A stretch of DNA of 64,000 bases from Acidaminococcus sp050873445 (GCF_050873445.1 NZ_JBNMIU010000004.1:3716-67715), one strand, 5' to 3'; counted from the first letter of the stretch, positions 7,340 through 17,140 are shown. Notes: generated by a model from the sequence alone, not told the origin. Made by a program: numbers and translations.

Positions 7340-8644
7340 ATGGAAATCTTAACCAACCCCATTGTCGTCTCGGTCATCGTCATGGCCGTACTCTGCCTGC
7401 TGAAAATGAATGTGCTGTTCGCCATTTTGGCGGCGGCCATCGTAGCAGGTGCCACGGGTGGGCTGAACATCGACAAGACAGTCAGTGTCCTGATCGGCGG
7501 GATGGGCGGTAATTCGGAAACCGCTCTGAGTTATATCCTGCTGGGGACTCTGGCTGTAGCCATCGGGCAGTCCGGGCTGGCAGACATCGTCGCACGGAAA
7601 ATCACCAAAGTGGTGGGAACGAAAAAAATCGCCTTTGTTTTCCTGATTGCTTTCGTTTCCTGTTTTTCCCAGAACCTGATCCCTGTCCACATCGCTTTCA
7701 TCCCTATCCTGATTCCCCCGCTGCTGCTGGTGATGAACCACATGAAACTGGACCGGAGAGCAGTGGCCTGTGCCCTGACCTTTGGGCTGAAAGCACCGTA
7801 CGTTTCCCTGCCGGTTGGTTTCGGGCTGCTGTTCATGACCATCATCAAAGATCAGATGGTTGCCAATAATGTACAGGTCGCCATCAGTGACATCTCTTCC
7901 GTGATGTGGATCGGCGGTGCTTCCATGCTGGTGGGCCTGGTGCTGGCCGTTATTTTCTACAGCCGTTCCCGGGAATACCAGGATCTGCCCATCATGGGCC
8001 AGGACGAACACGCTGACCAGACAGAAATGAATGCCGACTGCTGGAAGGCCCTGGCCGGGGCAGCAGCTGCTTTCATAGCCCAGTTGTACTTCAAATCCCT
8101 GCCCATCGGTGCTATATGCGGTCTGCTGGTACTGCTGCTGACCGGCAGCATCAAATGGAACAAAATGGATCTTGTGGTCAATGACGGCGTCAAGATGATG
8201 GGCTTTATTGCTTTCGTCATGCTGGTAGCTGCCGGCTATGCCAACGTCCTGCGGGAAACCCACTCTGTGGAATCCCTGGTCATGGCTACAACCTCTATCA
8301 TCAACACCAAGCTTGGCGGTGCCTTCCTGATGCTGGCCGTTGGACTGCTGATTACCATGGGTATCGGGACTTCCTTCGGGACCATCCCTGTAGTTGCTTC
8401 CATCTATATCCCCATGGGTCTGAAATTGGGCTTCGGGATTCCGTCCATCATCCTGCTGATTGGTGTGGCTGCAGCTCTGGGCGATGCCGGTTCCCCGGCT
8501 TCCGACTCCACACTGGGACCCACTTCCGGGCTCAATGCGGACGGACAGCATAATCACATCTGGGATACCTGCGTACCCACGTTTCTTTTCTTCGATATCC
8601 CTCTGTTCATCGGCGGGCTGATCGGCGCCATGATCCTGGGCTGA
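7340..8644 (+). CDS. YuiF/NhaC-type permease, probable histidine transporter
   Basis: This 434-aa integral membrane protein resembles the Na+/H+-antiporter-like family that includes Bacillus YuiF, which is annotated as a histidine permease. It has about 11-12 hydrophobic segments. GDAGSPASDSTLGPTSGLNADG at about residues 384-405 contains the conserved polar stretch of the family's C-terminal half. It has its own control region and lies 94 bp upstream of hutH, separated by a hairpin. The substrate is inferred from that neighbourhood; a proton/sodium antiporter is the alternative. Confidence 0.75.
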   Translation: MEILTNPIVVSVIVMAVLCLLKMNVLFAILAAAIVAGATGGLNIDKTVSVLIGGMGGNSETALSYILLGTLAVAIGQSGLADIVARKITKVVGTKKIAFVFLIAFVSCFSQNLIPVHIAFIPILIPPLLLVMNHMKLDRRAVACALTFGLKAPYVSLPVGFGLLFMTIIKDQMVANNVQVAISDISSVMWIGGASMLVGLVLAVIFYSRSREYQDLPIMGQDEHADQTEMNADCWKALAGAAAAFIAQLYFKSLPIGAICGLLVLLLTGSIKWNKMDLVVNDGVKMMGFIAFVMLVAAGYANVLRETHSVESLVMATTSIINTKLGGAFLMLAVGLLITMGIGTSFGTIPVVASIYIPMGLKLGFGIPSIILLIGVAAALGDAGSPASDSTLGPTSGLNADGQHNHIWDTCVPTFLFFDIPLFIGGLIGAMILG

Positions 8645-8655
8645 TAGAATCAAAA

Positions 8656-8679
8656 ACAGGGGCTGTGTACAGCCCCTGT
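8656..8679 (+). other. Strong hairpin between the permease and hutH
   Basis: ACAGGGGCTGT and ACAGCCCCTGT form a perfect 11-bp stem with a GT loop, but only CCTTCT follows rather than a T run. It is more likely a partial attenuator or an mRNA-stabilising structure than a full terminator, and would set different dosage for the permease and hutH. Confidence 0.5.
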
Positions 8680-8737
8680 CCTTCTAAAGGAATAAAAACA
8701 AAGATTCAGATACTGGAAATTAAAGGAGGATGCCATT

Positions 8738-10300
8738 ATGTTACTGAAAGATGTAAAAGCCATTAAAGAAGTTGTCCTGACCGGGAATGACCTGTCCCTG
8801 GAACAATTGATCGCTGTCAGCCGCTATGGTGCCAAATTATCTTTTGATCCGGATGCTGTAGCTCGCATCAAAGCTTCCCGTGCTCTGATCGATGACATCG
8901 TCAACAGCGACCGTGTGGTCTATGGTGTTACCACCGGGTTCGGCTCTCTCTGCCGGGTCCATATTTCTAAAGAAGACTGCGCTCAGCTCCAGGAAAACCT
9001 GATCCGGACCCACTCCTGCGGCTATGGCAAACCTCTGAGTAAGGAAGTGACCCGGGCTGCTATGACCATTCGGGCCAACGCTCTGGTCAAAGGGTATTCC
9101 GGTATCCGTCTGTCCACCCTGCAGACTCTGGTAGATATGATTAACAAGGGTGTCCATCCCTACATCCCTGAAAAAGGCTCCCTGGGTGCTTCCGGCGATC
9201 TGGCGCCGCTGGCCCATATGGTACTGCCCATGCTGGGCCTGGGCGATGCCGAATACCAGGGCACGCTGATGCCGGGCAGGGAAGCCATGGAAAAGGCCGG
9301 TATCCCCATCATCCATCTGGAAGCCAAGGAAGGTCTGGCTTTGATTAACGGTACACCAATCCTGACTGCCATGGGTGTGTTTGCCCTGTGGGAAGGCATG
9401 AGCCTGCTGAAACAGAGCGATATTGCCGCTGCTCTTTCCATTGAAGCACAGCGGGGCATCATCGATGCTTTCGATGAACGGCTCCACGTAATCCGTCCTC
9501 ACAGAGGACAGTTGGATACTGCTTATAACATGCGCAGCCTGCTGAAGGGAAGTACCTATGTGACCCATCAGGGCCAGCTGAAGGTACAGGATGCCTACTG
9601 TCTGCGCTGCGTGCCTCAGATCCACGGAGCCAGCAAGGATGCCCTGGGCTTCGTGAAGGACAAGGTTGATATTGAAATCAATGCAGCTACGGATAATCCC
9701 ATCGTCCTGCCGGATGGCGATGTAATCTCCGGCGGCAACTTCCATGGAGAACCCATGGCTCTGCCCTTCGACTTCCTGGGCATCGGCATTTCGGAAATCG
9801 CCAACGTGTCCGAACGGCGTCTGGAACGGCTGATCAATAACTCCCTGAGCGGATTCCCGTCCTTCCTTGTGAAACATTCCGGCCTGAACTCCGGTTTCAT
9901 GATTACCCAATATGCCGCTGCCGCACTGGTCAGTGAAAACAAAGTCCTGGCCCATCCTGCTTCTGTTGACTCCATTCCTTCCTGCGAAAATCAGGAAGAC
10001 CTGGTCAGCATGGGTGCCCATGCTGCACGGAAAGCCGGTGAAATTGCCTTCAACGCCCGCCGGGTGGTGGCAACTGAAATCCTGGCTGCCTGCCAGGCCA
10101 TCGATCTGCGGGAAGGCGAAGGGTTCAAGCTGGGTGCCGGTACTCAGGCTGCTTATGACGCCGTACGGAAAACCAATGATTTCATTGCTTACGATAAAGA
10201 CATCGAGATGTTCAAAGAACTGGAAAAGATCACCGATCTGGTCCAGAGCGGCGGCATCCTGGATGCGGTAGAAGACAAAGTCGACCTGAAATTCTTCTAA
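8738..10300 (+). CDS. hutH: Histidine ammonia-lyase
   Basis: HutH removes ammonia from L-histidine to give urocanate, the first step of the pathway. The 520-aa protein has the self-cyclising Ala-Ser-Gly triad at residues 151-153 in GSLGASGDLAPLAH, which forms the electrophilic MIO cofactor. YGVTTGFGSL near residue 62 supplies the active-site tyrosine. NLS and QD signatures of the lyase family are visible further on (NGTPILTA; ENQEDLVSMG). AAAGGAGGATGCC precedes the ATG. A terminator follows at 10334-10370, separating hutH from hutU. Confidence 0.98.
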   Translation: MLLKDVKAIKEVVLTGNDLSLEQLIAVSRYGAKLSFDPDAVARIKASRALIDDIVNSDRVVYGVTTGFGSLCRVHISKEDCAQLQENLIRTHSCGYGKPLSKEVTRAAMTIRANALVKGYSGIRLSTLQTLVDMINKGVHPYIPEKGSLGASGDLAPLAHMVLPMLGLGDAEYQGTLMPGREAMEKAGIPIIHLEAKEGLALINGTPILTAMGVFALWEGMSLLKQSDIAAALSIEAQRGIIDAFDERLHVIRPHRGQLDTAYNMRSLLKGSTYVTHQGQLKVQDAYCLRCVPQIHGASKDALGFVKDKVDIEINAATDNPIVLPDGDVISGGNFHGEPMALPFDFLGIGISEIANVSERRLERLINNSLSGFPSFLVKHSGLNSGFMITQYAAAALVSENKVLAHPASVDSIPSCENQEDLVSMGAHAARKAGEIAFNARRVVATEILAACQAIDLREGEGFKLGAGTQAAYDAVRKTNDFIAYDKDIEMFKELEKITDLVQSGGILDAVEDKVDLKFF

Positions 10301-10333
10301 TACAGACAACTCCCTTATCTCCATCCCTTCATC

Positions 10334-10370
10334 AAAGAGCTGTGGACACGCATCCACAGCTCTTTTCTTT
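10334..10370 (+). terminator. hutH terminator
   Basis: AAAGAGCTGTGG and CCACAGCTCTTTT form a 12-bp stem around ACACGCAT, with a T-rich tail. Confidence 0.85.
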
Positions 10371-10420
10371 TCTCCCGGCAGACAGTCGTTTTTTTGATTT
10401 TCTTTTGACGGAATTGGAAG

Positions 10421-10490
10421 AAAACGTCCAGAGAATGGACGGAAAATCACAGAATTTTTTCTGGAAGAAGAGGGAGAATTGGACGTTTTT
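10421..10490. promoter_or_regulatory. Candidate hut operator pair upstream of hutU
   Basis: AAAACGTCCA at 10421-10430 has its exact reverse complement TGGACGTTTT at 10480-10489. A third half site, TGGAC, lies at 10436-10440. A likely -10 TACAAT lies at 10506-10511. The same ACGTCCA/GACGTTTTT pair occurs upstream of ftcD at 3560-3617, with a spacing 9 bp shorter. Confidence 0.45.
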
Positions 10491-10575
10491 CCGATGAAGG
10501 TTCCGTACAATAAAGACGTAATCAGAAAGGAAAGCACGTTTCCTCAAGAAACATACTGAAAAGGAGTGGTTCAAT

Positions 10576-12624
10576 ATGAAAAATGAAGACATCGGAAAAG
10601 CCATGACGATCAAATTGGAGTTCCCCAACGGACTGCCGAAACCAAAACCTTTCCAGGAAGGCATTCGCCGGGCTCCGGATCGTGGCTTCCGTCTGACGCC
10701 TGCCCAGACTGAAATCGCTCTGAAAAACGCACTGCGGTACATCCCTGAAAAATACCATGAAGAACTGATCCCGGAATTCCTGGAAGAACTGACTACCCGG
10801 GGCCGGATCTATGGCTATCGATTCCGTCCGGAAGGCCGAATTTATGGGAAACCCATTGATGAATATAAAGGCAAATGCACCGAAGGCAAGGCCTTCCAGG
10901 TGATGATCGACAACAACCTGGACTTTGAAGTGGCCCTGTATCCGTATGAACTGGTAACCTACGGTGAAACCGGCAGCGTGTGCCATGACTGGATGCAATA
11001 CCTGCTGATTAAAAAATACCTGGAGAACATGACACCGGACCAGACTCTGGTCATGGAATCCGGCCATCCCCTGGGCCTGTTCCATTCCAAACCGGAAGCT
11101 CCCCGGGTCATCATCACCAACGGCCTGATGATTGGTGAATATGACAATCTGAAAGACTGGGAAATCGCTGAAGAAATGGGCGTCGCCAACTACGGGCAGA
11201 TGACCGCGGGCGGCTGGATGTACATCGGGCCGCAAGGAATCGTGCATGGCACATTCAATACTATTTTGAATGCCGGCCGTATGAAACTGGGTATCCCTGA
11301 AGATGGGGACTTGGGTGGCAAGCTGTTCATCACATCCGGGCTGGGCGGCATGAGCGGTGCTCAGGGCAAGGCGGCAGAAATTGCCAACTGCACAGCCATC
11401 GTTGCCGAAGTGGATGCCTCCCGGATCAAGACCCGTCTGGATCAGGGCTGGATCTCCGGCGTATCCGATTCTCTGCCGGAAGTATTCGACCTGGCTCATA
11501 AATCCATGGCTGAAAAGAAAGGCAAAGCCTACGCATACCATGGCAACATCGTGGATCTGCTGGAATACATCGTGGATCATAACATCCATGTGGACCTGGT
11601 TTCCGACCAGACTTCCTGCCATAATGCCTACAACGGCGGTTACTGCCCGCAGGGTCTGACTTTTGAACAGCGGACCCAGATGCTGGCTGAGGATCCCAAA
11701 TATTTCCGTGAACTGGTGGACAAAACCCTCCATGCCCACTTTGCAGCTCTGAAAAAGATTACTGCCCGCGGTGTATACTTCTTCGATTATGGCAACTCTT
11801 TCATGAAGGCTGTGTTCGATTCCGGCGTGAAGGAAATCTCCAAGAACGGTGTGGACGATAAAGACGGGTTCATCTGGCCGTCCTACGTAGAAGATATCAT
11901 GGGGCCGCAGCTGTTCGACTATGGCTATGGACCGTTCCGCTGGGTCTGCCTGTCCGGCAAACCGGAAGACCTGCATAAGACCGATATGGCAGCCATGAGC
12001 TGCATCGACGTGAACCGCCGGTATCAGGATCGGGATAACTACAACTGGATCCGTGACGCCGAAAAGAACAAACTGGTGGTAGGTACCCAGGCTCGTATCC
12101 TGTACCAGGATGAAGTAGGTCGTGTGAAGATTGCCTTGAAATTCAATGAACTGGTCCGCAAAGGCGAAATCGGGCCTGTGATGATGGGACGTGACCATCA
12201 CGATGTATCCGGTACGGATTCTCCGTTCCGTGAAACCAGTAACATCAAAGACGGGTCTAATGTGATGGCCGATATGGCTGTACAGTGCTTCGCCGGGAAC
12301 GCAGCCAGAGGCATGAGCCTGTGTGCCCTGCACAATGGCGGCGGCGTAGGGATCGGCAAGGCAATCAACGGCGGCTTTGGGCTGGTGCTGGATGGCAGCC
12401 ATCGGGTAGACGAAATCATCCGCAGTTCCCTGAGCTGGGATGTAATCAGCGGTGTAGCCCGCCGGAGCTGGGCACGGAATGAACACGCTATGGAAACTGC
12501 GCTGGAATTCAACCAGACTCGTCTGGGCGTCGGACAGATTACTCTGCCTTACCTGACGGACGAAGCCAAGATCAAAGATGCAGTGGCCAGGGTATATCCG
12601 AACGCCCATGTAATCAAAGACTGA
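10576..12624 (+). CDS. hutU: Urocanate hydratase (long form)
   Basis: HutU adds water to urocanate with tightly bound NAD+ as the electrophile, giving 4-imidazolone-5-propionate. At 682 aa it belongs to the longer urocanase type resembling the animal enzyme (about 676 aa), not the roughly 555-aa Bacillus/Pseudomonas type. Conserved features include the Gly-rich GLGGMSGAQGKAAEI NAD-binding stretch near residue 255 and the DQTSCHNAYNGGYCPQG region near residue 343. AAAGGAGTGG precedes the ATG. It is transcribed with hutI across a 67-bp gap that holds a hairpin. Confidence 0.97.
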   Translation: MKNEDIGKAMTIKLEFPNGLPKPKPFQEGIRRAPDRGFRLTPAQTEIALKNALRYIPEKYHEELIPEFLEELTTRGRIYGYRFRPEGRIYGKPIDEYKGKCTEGKAFQVMIDNNLDFEVALYPYELVTYGETGSVCHDWMQYLLIKKYLENMTPDQTLVMESGHPLGLFHSKPEAPRVIITNGLMIGEYDNLKDWEIAEEMGVANYGQMTAGGWMYIGPQGIVHGTFNTILNAGRMKLGIPEDGDLGGKLFITSGLGGMSGAQGKAAEIANCTAIVAEVDASRIKTRLDQGWISGVSDSLPEVFDLAHKSMAEKKGKAYAYHGNIVDLLEYIVDHNIHVDLVSDQTSCHNAYNGGYCPQGLTFEQRTQMLAEDPKYFRELVDKTLHAHFAALKKITARGVYFFDYGNSFMKAVFDSGVKEISKNGVDDKDGFIWPSYVEDIMGPQLFDYGYGPFRWVCLSGKPEDLHKTDMAAMSCIDVNRRYQDRDNYNWIRDAEKNKLVVGTQARILYQDEVGRVKIALKFNELVRKGEIGPVMMGRDHHDVSGTDSPFRETSNIKDGSNVMADMAVQCFAGNAARGMSLCALHNGGGVGIGKAINGGFGLVLDGSHRVDEIIRSSLSWDVISGVARRSWARNEHAMETALEFNQTRLGVGQITLPYLTDEAKIKDAVARVYPNAHVIKD

Positions 12625-12645
12625 CTGAGGATTTGAACAACAGGA

Positions 12646-12676
12646 AAAGATTGCCGCCTTACGGGCGGCAATCTTT
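12646..12676 (+). other. Intercistronic hairpin between hutU and hutI
   Basis: AAAGATTGCCGCC and GGCGGCAATCTTT form a perfect 13-bp stem that ends 4 nt before the AGGAGG of hutI. There is no T run. It could protect the hutU message end or hold down hutI translation. Confidence 0.5.
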
Positions 12677-12691
12677 GTAAGGAGGAAGACT

Positions 12692-13933
12692 ATGAACGAT
12701 CGCCTGCTCATCAAAAATGCAGCCCAAATCGTCACCCCGCTGGGGAAGACTGCCCGCCGGGGCCGGGAAATGAAACAGCTGAAAATCTATGAGAATCAGT
12801 CCATCTTGATTGAAAACGGGAAGATCCGCAGCATCGGAAATCAGCCAGACTGGGAAAAGCTGGTGCCGGCGGACAAACAGATCGATGCCCGGGGCAAAGC
12901 TGTACTCCCCGGCTTTGTGGATTCCCATACCCATCTGGTGTTCGGTGGGTATCGGCCCGATGAATTCCTGTGGCGTATGGAAGGCATGAGCTACATGGAA
13001 ATCATGGAACGGGGAGGCGGTATCCTAAATACTATGAAAGCCACCCGTGAAGCCAGCGAAGAAGAGCTGGTAGACCACAGCATGGACTTTTTGAAGAAGA
13101 TGCTGGCCATGGGGGTCACTACCGTGGAAGCCAAGAGCGGTTATGGCCAGGATCATGATACGGAAATCAAACAGATGAAAGTGGTGCAGGAGCTGAACAG
13201 CCGCCAGCCCATCGAACTGGTTTCCACGTTCCTTGGAGCTCATGCAGTCCCGCCGGAATTCAAGGACCGGGGCGATGACTTCATTGAATTCCTGTTGAAA
13301 AACGTGATGCCGGAAGTGGCCAGGGACCATCTGGCAGAATTCTGCGATGTGTTCTGTGAAAAAGGGGTATTTTCCATTGAGCAGAGCCGTCATCTTCTTC
13401 AGGAAGCACGGAAGATGGGTTTTAAACTAAAAATCCATGCAGATGAAATTGTCAGCCTGGGCGGCGCTGAACTGGCGGGTGAACTCCATGCCACCAGTGC
13501 CGATCATCTGCTCCATGCCAGCGATGCGGGAATCAAGGCCATGGCCGAAAACGGTGTGGTGTCCACTCTGCTGCCCACTACGGCCTTCTGCCTGAAGGAA
13601 CCCTTTGCCCGAGCAAGGAAAATGATCGATGCGGGCTGTGCCGTAGCCCTGGCTACGGACTTCAATCCCGGCAGCGGTTTTACCTTTTCGGTACCGCTGA
13701 TGATCGGGCTGGCTGTGATCTACATGAAAATGACGGCGGAGGAAGCCATTACGGCTTTGACCTTGAATGGGGCAGCAGCTGTGGACCGGGCAGATCGGAT
13801 CGGTTCCCTGGAACCGGGGAAACAGGCTGATCTGGTGATTCTCCAGTATCCGTCCTATAAATTCCTGCCCTATCATACGGGCATCAACATTGTGGAAATG
13901 GTGGTCAAGAACGGCAAAGTGGTGGTCCGCTGA
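12692..13933 (+). CDS. hutI: Imidazolonepropionase
   Basis: HutI hydrolyses 4-imidazolone-5-propionate to N-formimino-L-glutamate, the substrate of FtcD. The 413-aa protein is a metal-dependent amidohydrolase. Metal ligands are visible in FVDSHTHLVFGGYRP (near residue 77), in KIHADEIVSLGGAE (near 250), and in ATDFNPGSG (near 325). AAGGAGGAAG precedes the ATG. No hutG or hutF is present, so the pathway continues through FtcD. A terminator follows. Confidence 0.97.
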   Translation: MNDRLLIKNAAQIVTPLGKTARRGREMKQLKIYENQSILIENGKIRSIGNQPDWEKLVPADKQIDARGKAVLPGFVDSHTHLVFGGYRPDEFLWRMEGMSYMEIMERGGGILNTMKATREASEEELVDHSMDFLKKMLAMGVTTVEAKSGYGQDHDTEIKQMKVVQELNSRQPIELVSTFLGAHAVPPEFKDRGDDFIEFLLKNVMPEVARDHLAEFCDVFCEKGVFSIEQSRHLLQEARKMGFKLKIHADEIVSLGGAELAGELHATSADHLLHASDAGIKAMAENGVVSTLLPTTAFCLKEPFARARKMIDAGCAVALATDFNPGSGFTFSVPLMIGLAVIYMKMTAEEAITALTLNGAAAVDRADRIGSLEPGKQADLVILQYPSYKFLPYHTGINIVEMVVKNGKVVVR

Positions 13934-13952
13934 GCCGGAAAGACTTGAAACG

Positions 13953-13987
13953 GCGGGCGTGCGGAAACGCACGTCCTGCTTTTTTTT
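13953..13987 (+). terminator. hutUI terminator
   Basis: GCGGGCGTGC and GCACGTCCTGC pair around GGAAAC, with one mismatch, and eight T follow. Confidence 0.85.
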
Positions 13988-14089
13988 GTAGTGATTTTAT
14001 ATTATAATAAAAAATAGACTATTGTAACGATTGAGGGGATTTCGCTGATGGACTGAATTCAGCCAATTTTTCTTAATGAGGTGCAGGCC

Positions 14090-17000
14090 ATGTCGAGTCT
14101 GATTGAAGCAAGATTTCTGGGGGCTCCGGTCATCCGGAAAGATGGAAAAGAGATTTTCTTTCCCTATAACAAAGTCAATGCATTGGTTTACTATATCCTG
14201 GTCAAGGGGACGGTCCTGCGGGATGAGCTCAGTGGTATCTTGTGGGCGGACAAGTCCGATGCCATGGCCCGGAAGAATCTGCGGAATGCCCTGTATGAAA
14301 CAAAAAAAATCATGGGGGCGGATGTATTCATCTCACCCCGAAAGGCCATCATCAAGGTCAATCCGGATATTCAGGTGAAGGTGGATGTGAAGGACTTCGA
14401 GGCAGATCCGGGGCGAAATCTGGATCTGTACCAGGGGTCTTTTCTTCAGGGATTTTTCATCAAGGATGCCGAAGAATATGAAAGCTGGTATCTGACAGAA
14501 CGGGACCGGCTGGAGAGCCTGTACATGGAGGCTTTGCTCCAGAAACTGAAGGATGCAGTGGCGGTGCGGAACCTGCCGCAGGTGACCCGCTATGGGCGTA
14601 TGCTGCTAAAACATGATCCCTACGATGAATCCATTTATACCCTGCTGCTTCAGACTTATTGCGAACAGGGGAACATGAAGCAGGCCACCGAGCTGTATGA
14701 GGAAATGAAGGCCCTGTTCCGGGAGGAACTCCAGACCAGTGTCCCGCCGGAAATCGAAAAGCTCATGCGGGAGCATCTTCAGCAGGAAAAAACAAAAGAA
14801 ACGGCAGAACCTCGGAAAATCCAGGGGGATATTCCTGGACGGGAAACAGAACTGGACCAGCTCAATGGAGCGCTGGAACAGTTCCTTTCCGGAAAATCTT
14901 CCCGGACCCTGCTGCTGCAGGGGGATGCGGGCAGCGGCAAGACCAGCCTGAAGGATGTTCTGGTGCGGGAGCTGCCACCGGATGTAGCGGTGATCCAAAC
15001 CAATTGCTTCAAACCGGAACAGAACATCCCGCTGCGGCCCTGGACCGGTATCGTGGAGGGACTGGACAGCCTGGTCCGCCGGGAGAACATCAGGATTCCC
15101 AATATGGAACCGGGGAAACTCAGCGATCTGTTCCCGCAGATGGATATGAGCGGTGACCGGGAAGCCGGGCTGGGCGAAATCAAGGACCTGCTGAAATTCG
15201 ATGCAGTGTTCCATACTCTGTATACGGTACTGGAGAATGCGGCTAAGGCAAGGAGAATCCTGCTGATTTTTGAGGATATCCACTGGATGGATTCCCTGAG
15301 CCTGTCCCTGCTCAGCAGCCTGATCCTCCATAAACGGTCCGATCGGTTCCTGTTCCTTTTGACGGCCCAGCCCTCCCGGGAAAAGAATTACCAGCAGTTC
15401 GAGACGTCAGTGACCATGTACCACAAGCTGCAGGTGCTGGAACTGAAGCCTCTGGACAAAGAGGGTATCCGGCAGTATGCCAGCCGGACCGGGCTGACTG
15501 TGCCCGTGGATGGCAATCTGGTGCAGCGGCTCTGGGAGGAATCTGAAGGAAATCTGTTCCTGCTGCGGGAATGCCTCATGGCTCTGAAGACCACCGGCAG
15601 CCTGGATAATCTGACAGAGAACATGCGGAATATTTTCAGGGCCAGCTGCTTTGCTTTGACGGATAACCAGCAGAAAATCCTGGACTTTATTTCCCTGTTC
15701 TATGACGGAGCACCGCTGGCCATGATCTCCGAATATATGCACATGAACAACCTGCAGACCCTGGAGAATATGGAGAGCCTGCGCAAGGCCAACTTTATCC
15801 GGCCAGTGCCTCAGCAGCCGGAGGTAATCTATAAACTGGTCCACCAGAAAATGAAAGATTATCTCCAGCAGCAGATTTCCGTGGACAAGCAGCGGATCCT
15901 TCACAGTTACATTGCCAGTCTGTGGGAAAAAAGGCTGACCCATTCGCCTCAGGATATCCGGCTGTACCACCATCTGGAGTACCATTACCAGGAGGCCGGT
16001 GAGCTGGTGAACATGGGGCGGTATAAACTGAAAATCCTCATGTACTACCTGAACTTCAGCAATGAACTGTTCCCAGTGCTCAGCAGCACGGAACTGGTTC
16101 CGGATGACACCAAGAGCCGTTTCATCGAGACCAATCTGGACCAATTCCTGGCGGAAGTGGACGAGATGATGCATACCATCAAACGGACCTGCGGAGAGAC
16201 TCCGGAAGTGAAGGAACTGGAGATGACCTATCTTCATCTCATGGGCCGTCACTACATCCGTGTAGGGGAATATGAAAAGGGTGTCCGGAACATCCTGAGC
16301 CTGATCGAACAGGCAGCAGAGATCCACAACCGGGATTATATGCTCATGGGCTATAAGCAGATGATTTACTACGATATCCAGATCGGCAACACGGAAGAAA
16401 TGAAAAACTATCTGGAAGTGGCCCTGAACCTGGCTGACGAATGCAATTACCACAAGGAAATGGGCATCCTGCTGCGGCTGAAGGGTCTGAACATGATCAT
16501 GCAGGGAAACTTCCCGGAAGCGGAGCGACTGCTGAGAGAGTCCATCTCCACCTTTACAGTGACTCAGAATGTGCAGCACCGGTATGCACTGAACATCGCC
16601 GGAGCTTATAATTATCTGGGGGAAATCCGACGGGGTGAGGGAAAATTCCAGGAAGCCCTGGACGAGTACAAAAAGGCTCTTGAATATGCCAAAGGGCAGG
16701 AGGCCTACAGCAGCTGGGTGGTATTTTCCTGCAATGCCGGGGTGGCCTGCTACAATATGGGCCGTTACCCGGAGGCCCGGAAGTATTTCCTCCAGGCCTA
16801 TGAATTGTTCCCCCGCTATGTGTTTTACTGGCGGCATCCCATCGTGGAATCCTACCTGGCGCTGCTCTCCATGCGGAAACAGCAGGAAAAGGAAGCAATC
16901 AGCTATCTGGATGATGCTCTCCATAAATTGGGCAATATGAACAATCCCCGGGAAGCTGGTTATGTATATATGGCCATTGCGCTGCTGAAACAGAACTATC

Positions 17001-17122
17001 CGGACAGCCGGATCACCAGCCATTATGAGGGATCGGTGGCCTCTTATGCCACACGGGCCCTCCAGGTGCTGGATCCTTATCGGGACTCCTGGGAACGGCA
17101 GCAATTGGAAGCATTGTTTTGA
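14090..17122 (+). CDS. SARP/MalT-like transcriptional regulator with BTAD, AAA ATPase and TPR domains
   Basis: This 1010-aa regulator has four visible parts. A winged-helix/BTAD-type N-terminal region (about 1-250) begins LIEARFLGAPVIRKDGKEI and contains VDVKDFEA. An ATPase has Walker A LQGDAGSGKTSL near residue 280 and Walker B LLIFEDIHWMDS near 391. A helical linker follows, then TPR-like repeats (about 640-1000). Such proteins activate transcription when a ligand or partner acts on the ATPase/TPR part. GAGGTG leads to ATG 14090; the upstream GTG at 14081 overlaps that site. Its stop TGA directly precedes the next gene, so it heads a four-gene operon. Targets are unknown. Confidence 0.85.
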   Translation: MSSLIEARFLGAPVIRKDGKEIFFPYNKVNALVYYILVKGTVLRDELSGILWADKSDAMARKNLRNALYETKKIMGADVFISPRKAIIKVNPDIQVKVDVKDFEADPGRNLDLYQGSFLQGFFIKDAEEYESWYLTERDRLESLYMEALLQKLKDAVAVRNLPQVTRYGRMLLKHDPYDESIYTLLLQTYCEQGNMKQATELYEEMKALFREELQTSVPPEIEKLMREHLQQEKTKETAEPRKIQGDIPGRETELDQLNGALEQFLSGKSSRTLLLQGDAGSGKTSLKDVLVRELPPDVAVIQTNCFKPEQNIPLRPWTGIVEGLDSLVRRENIRIPNMEPGKLSDLFPQMDMSGDREAGLGEIKDLLKFDAVFHTLYTVLENAAKARRILLIFEDIHWMDSLSLSLLSSLILHKRSDRFLFLLTAQPSREKNYQQFETSVTMYHKLQVLELKPLDKEGIRQYASRTGLTVPVDGNLVQRLWEESEGNLFLLRECLMALKTTGSLDNLTENMRNIFRASCFALTDNQQKILDFISLFYDGAPLAMISEYMHMNNLQTLENMESLRKANFIRPVPQQPEVIYKLVHQKMKDYLQQQISVDKQRILHSYIASLWEKRLTHSPQDIRLYHHLEYHYQEAGELVNMGRYKLKILMYYLNFSNELFPVLSSTELVPDDTKSRFIETNLDQFLAEVDEMMHTIKRTCGETPEVKELEMTYLHLMGRHYIRVGEYEKGVRNILSLIEQAAEIHNRDYMLMGYKQMIYYDIQIGNTEEMKNYLEVALNLADECNYHKEMGILLRLKGLNMIMQGNFPEAERLLRESISTFTVTQNVQHRYALNIAGAYNYLGEIRRGEGKFQEALDEYKKALEYAKGQEAYSSWVVFSCNAGVACYNMGRYPEARKYFLQAYELFPRYVFYWRHPIVESYLALLSMRKQQEKEAISYLDDALHKLGNMNNPREAGYVYMAIALLKQNYPDSRITSHYEGSVASYATRALQVLDPYRDSWERQQLEALF

Positions 17123-17140
17123 ATGAGGGAGGAATGGAAA

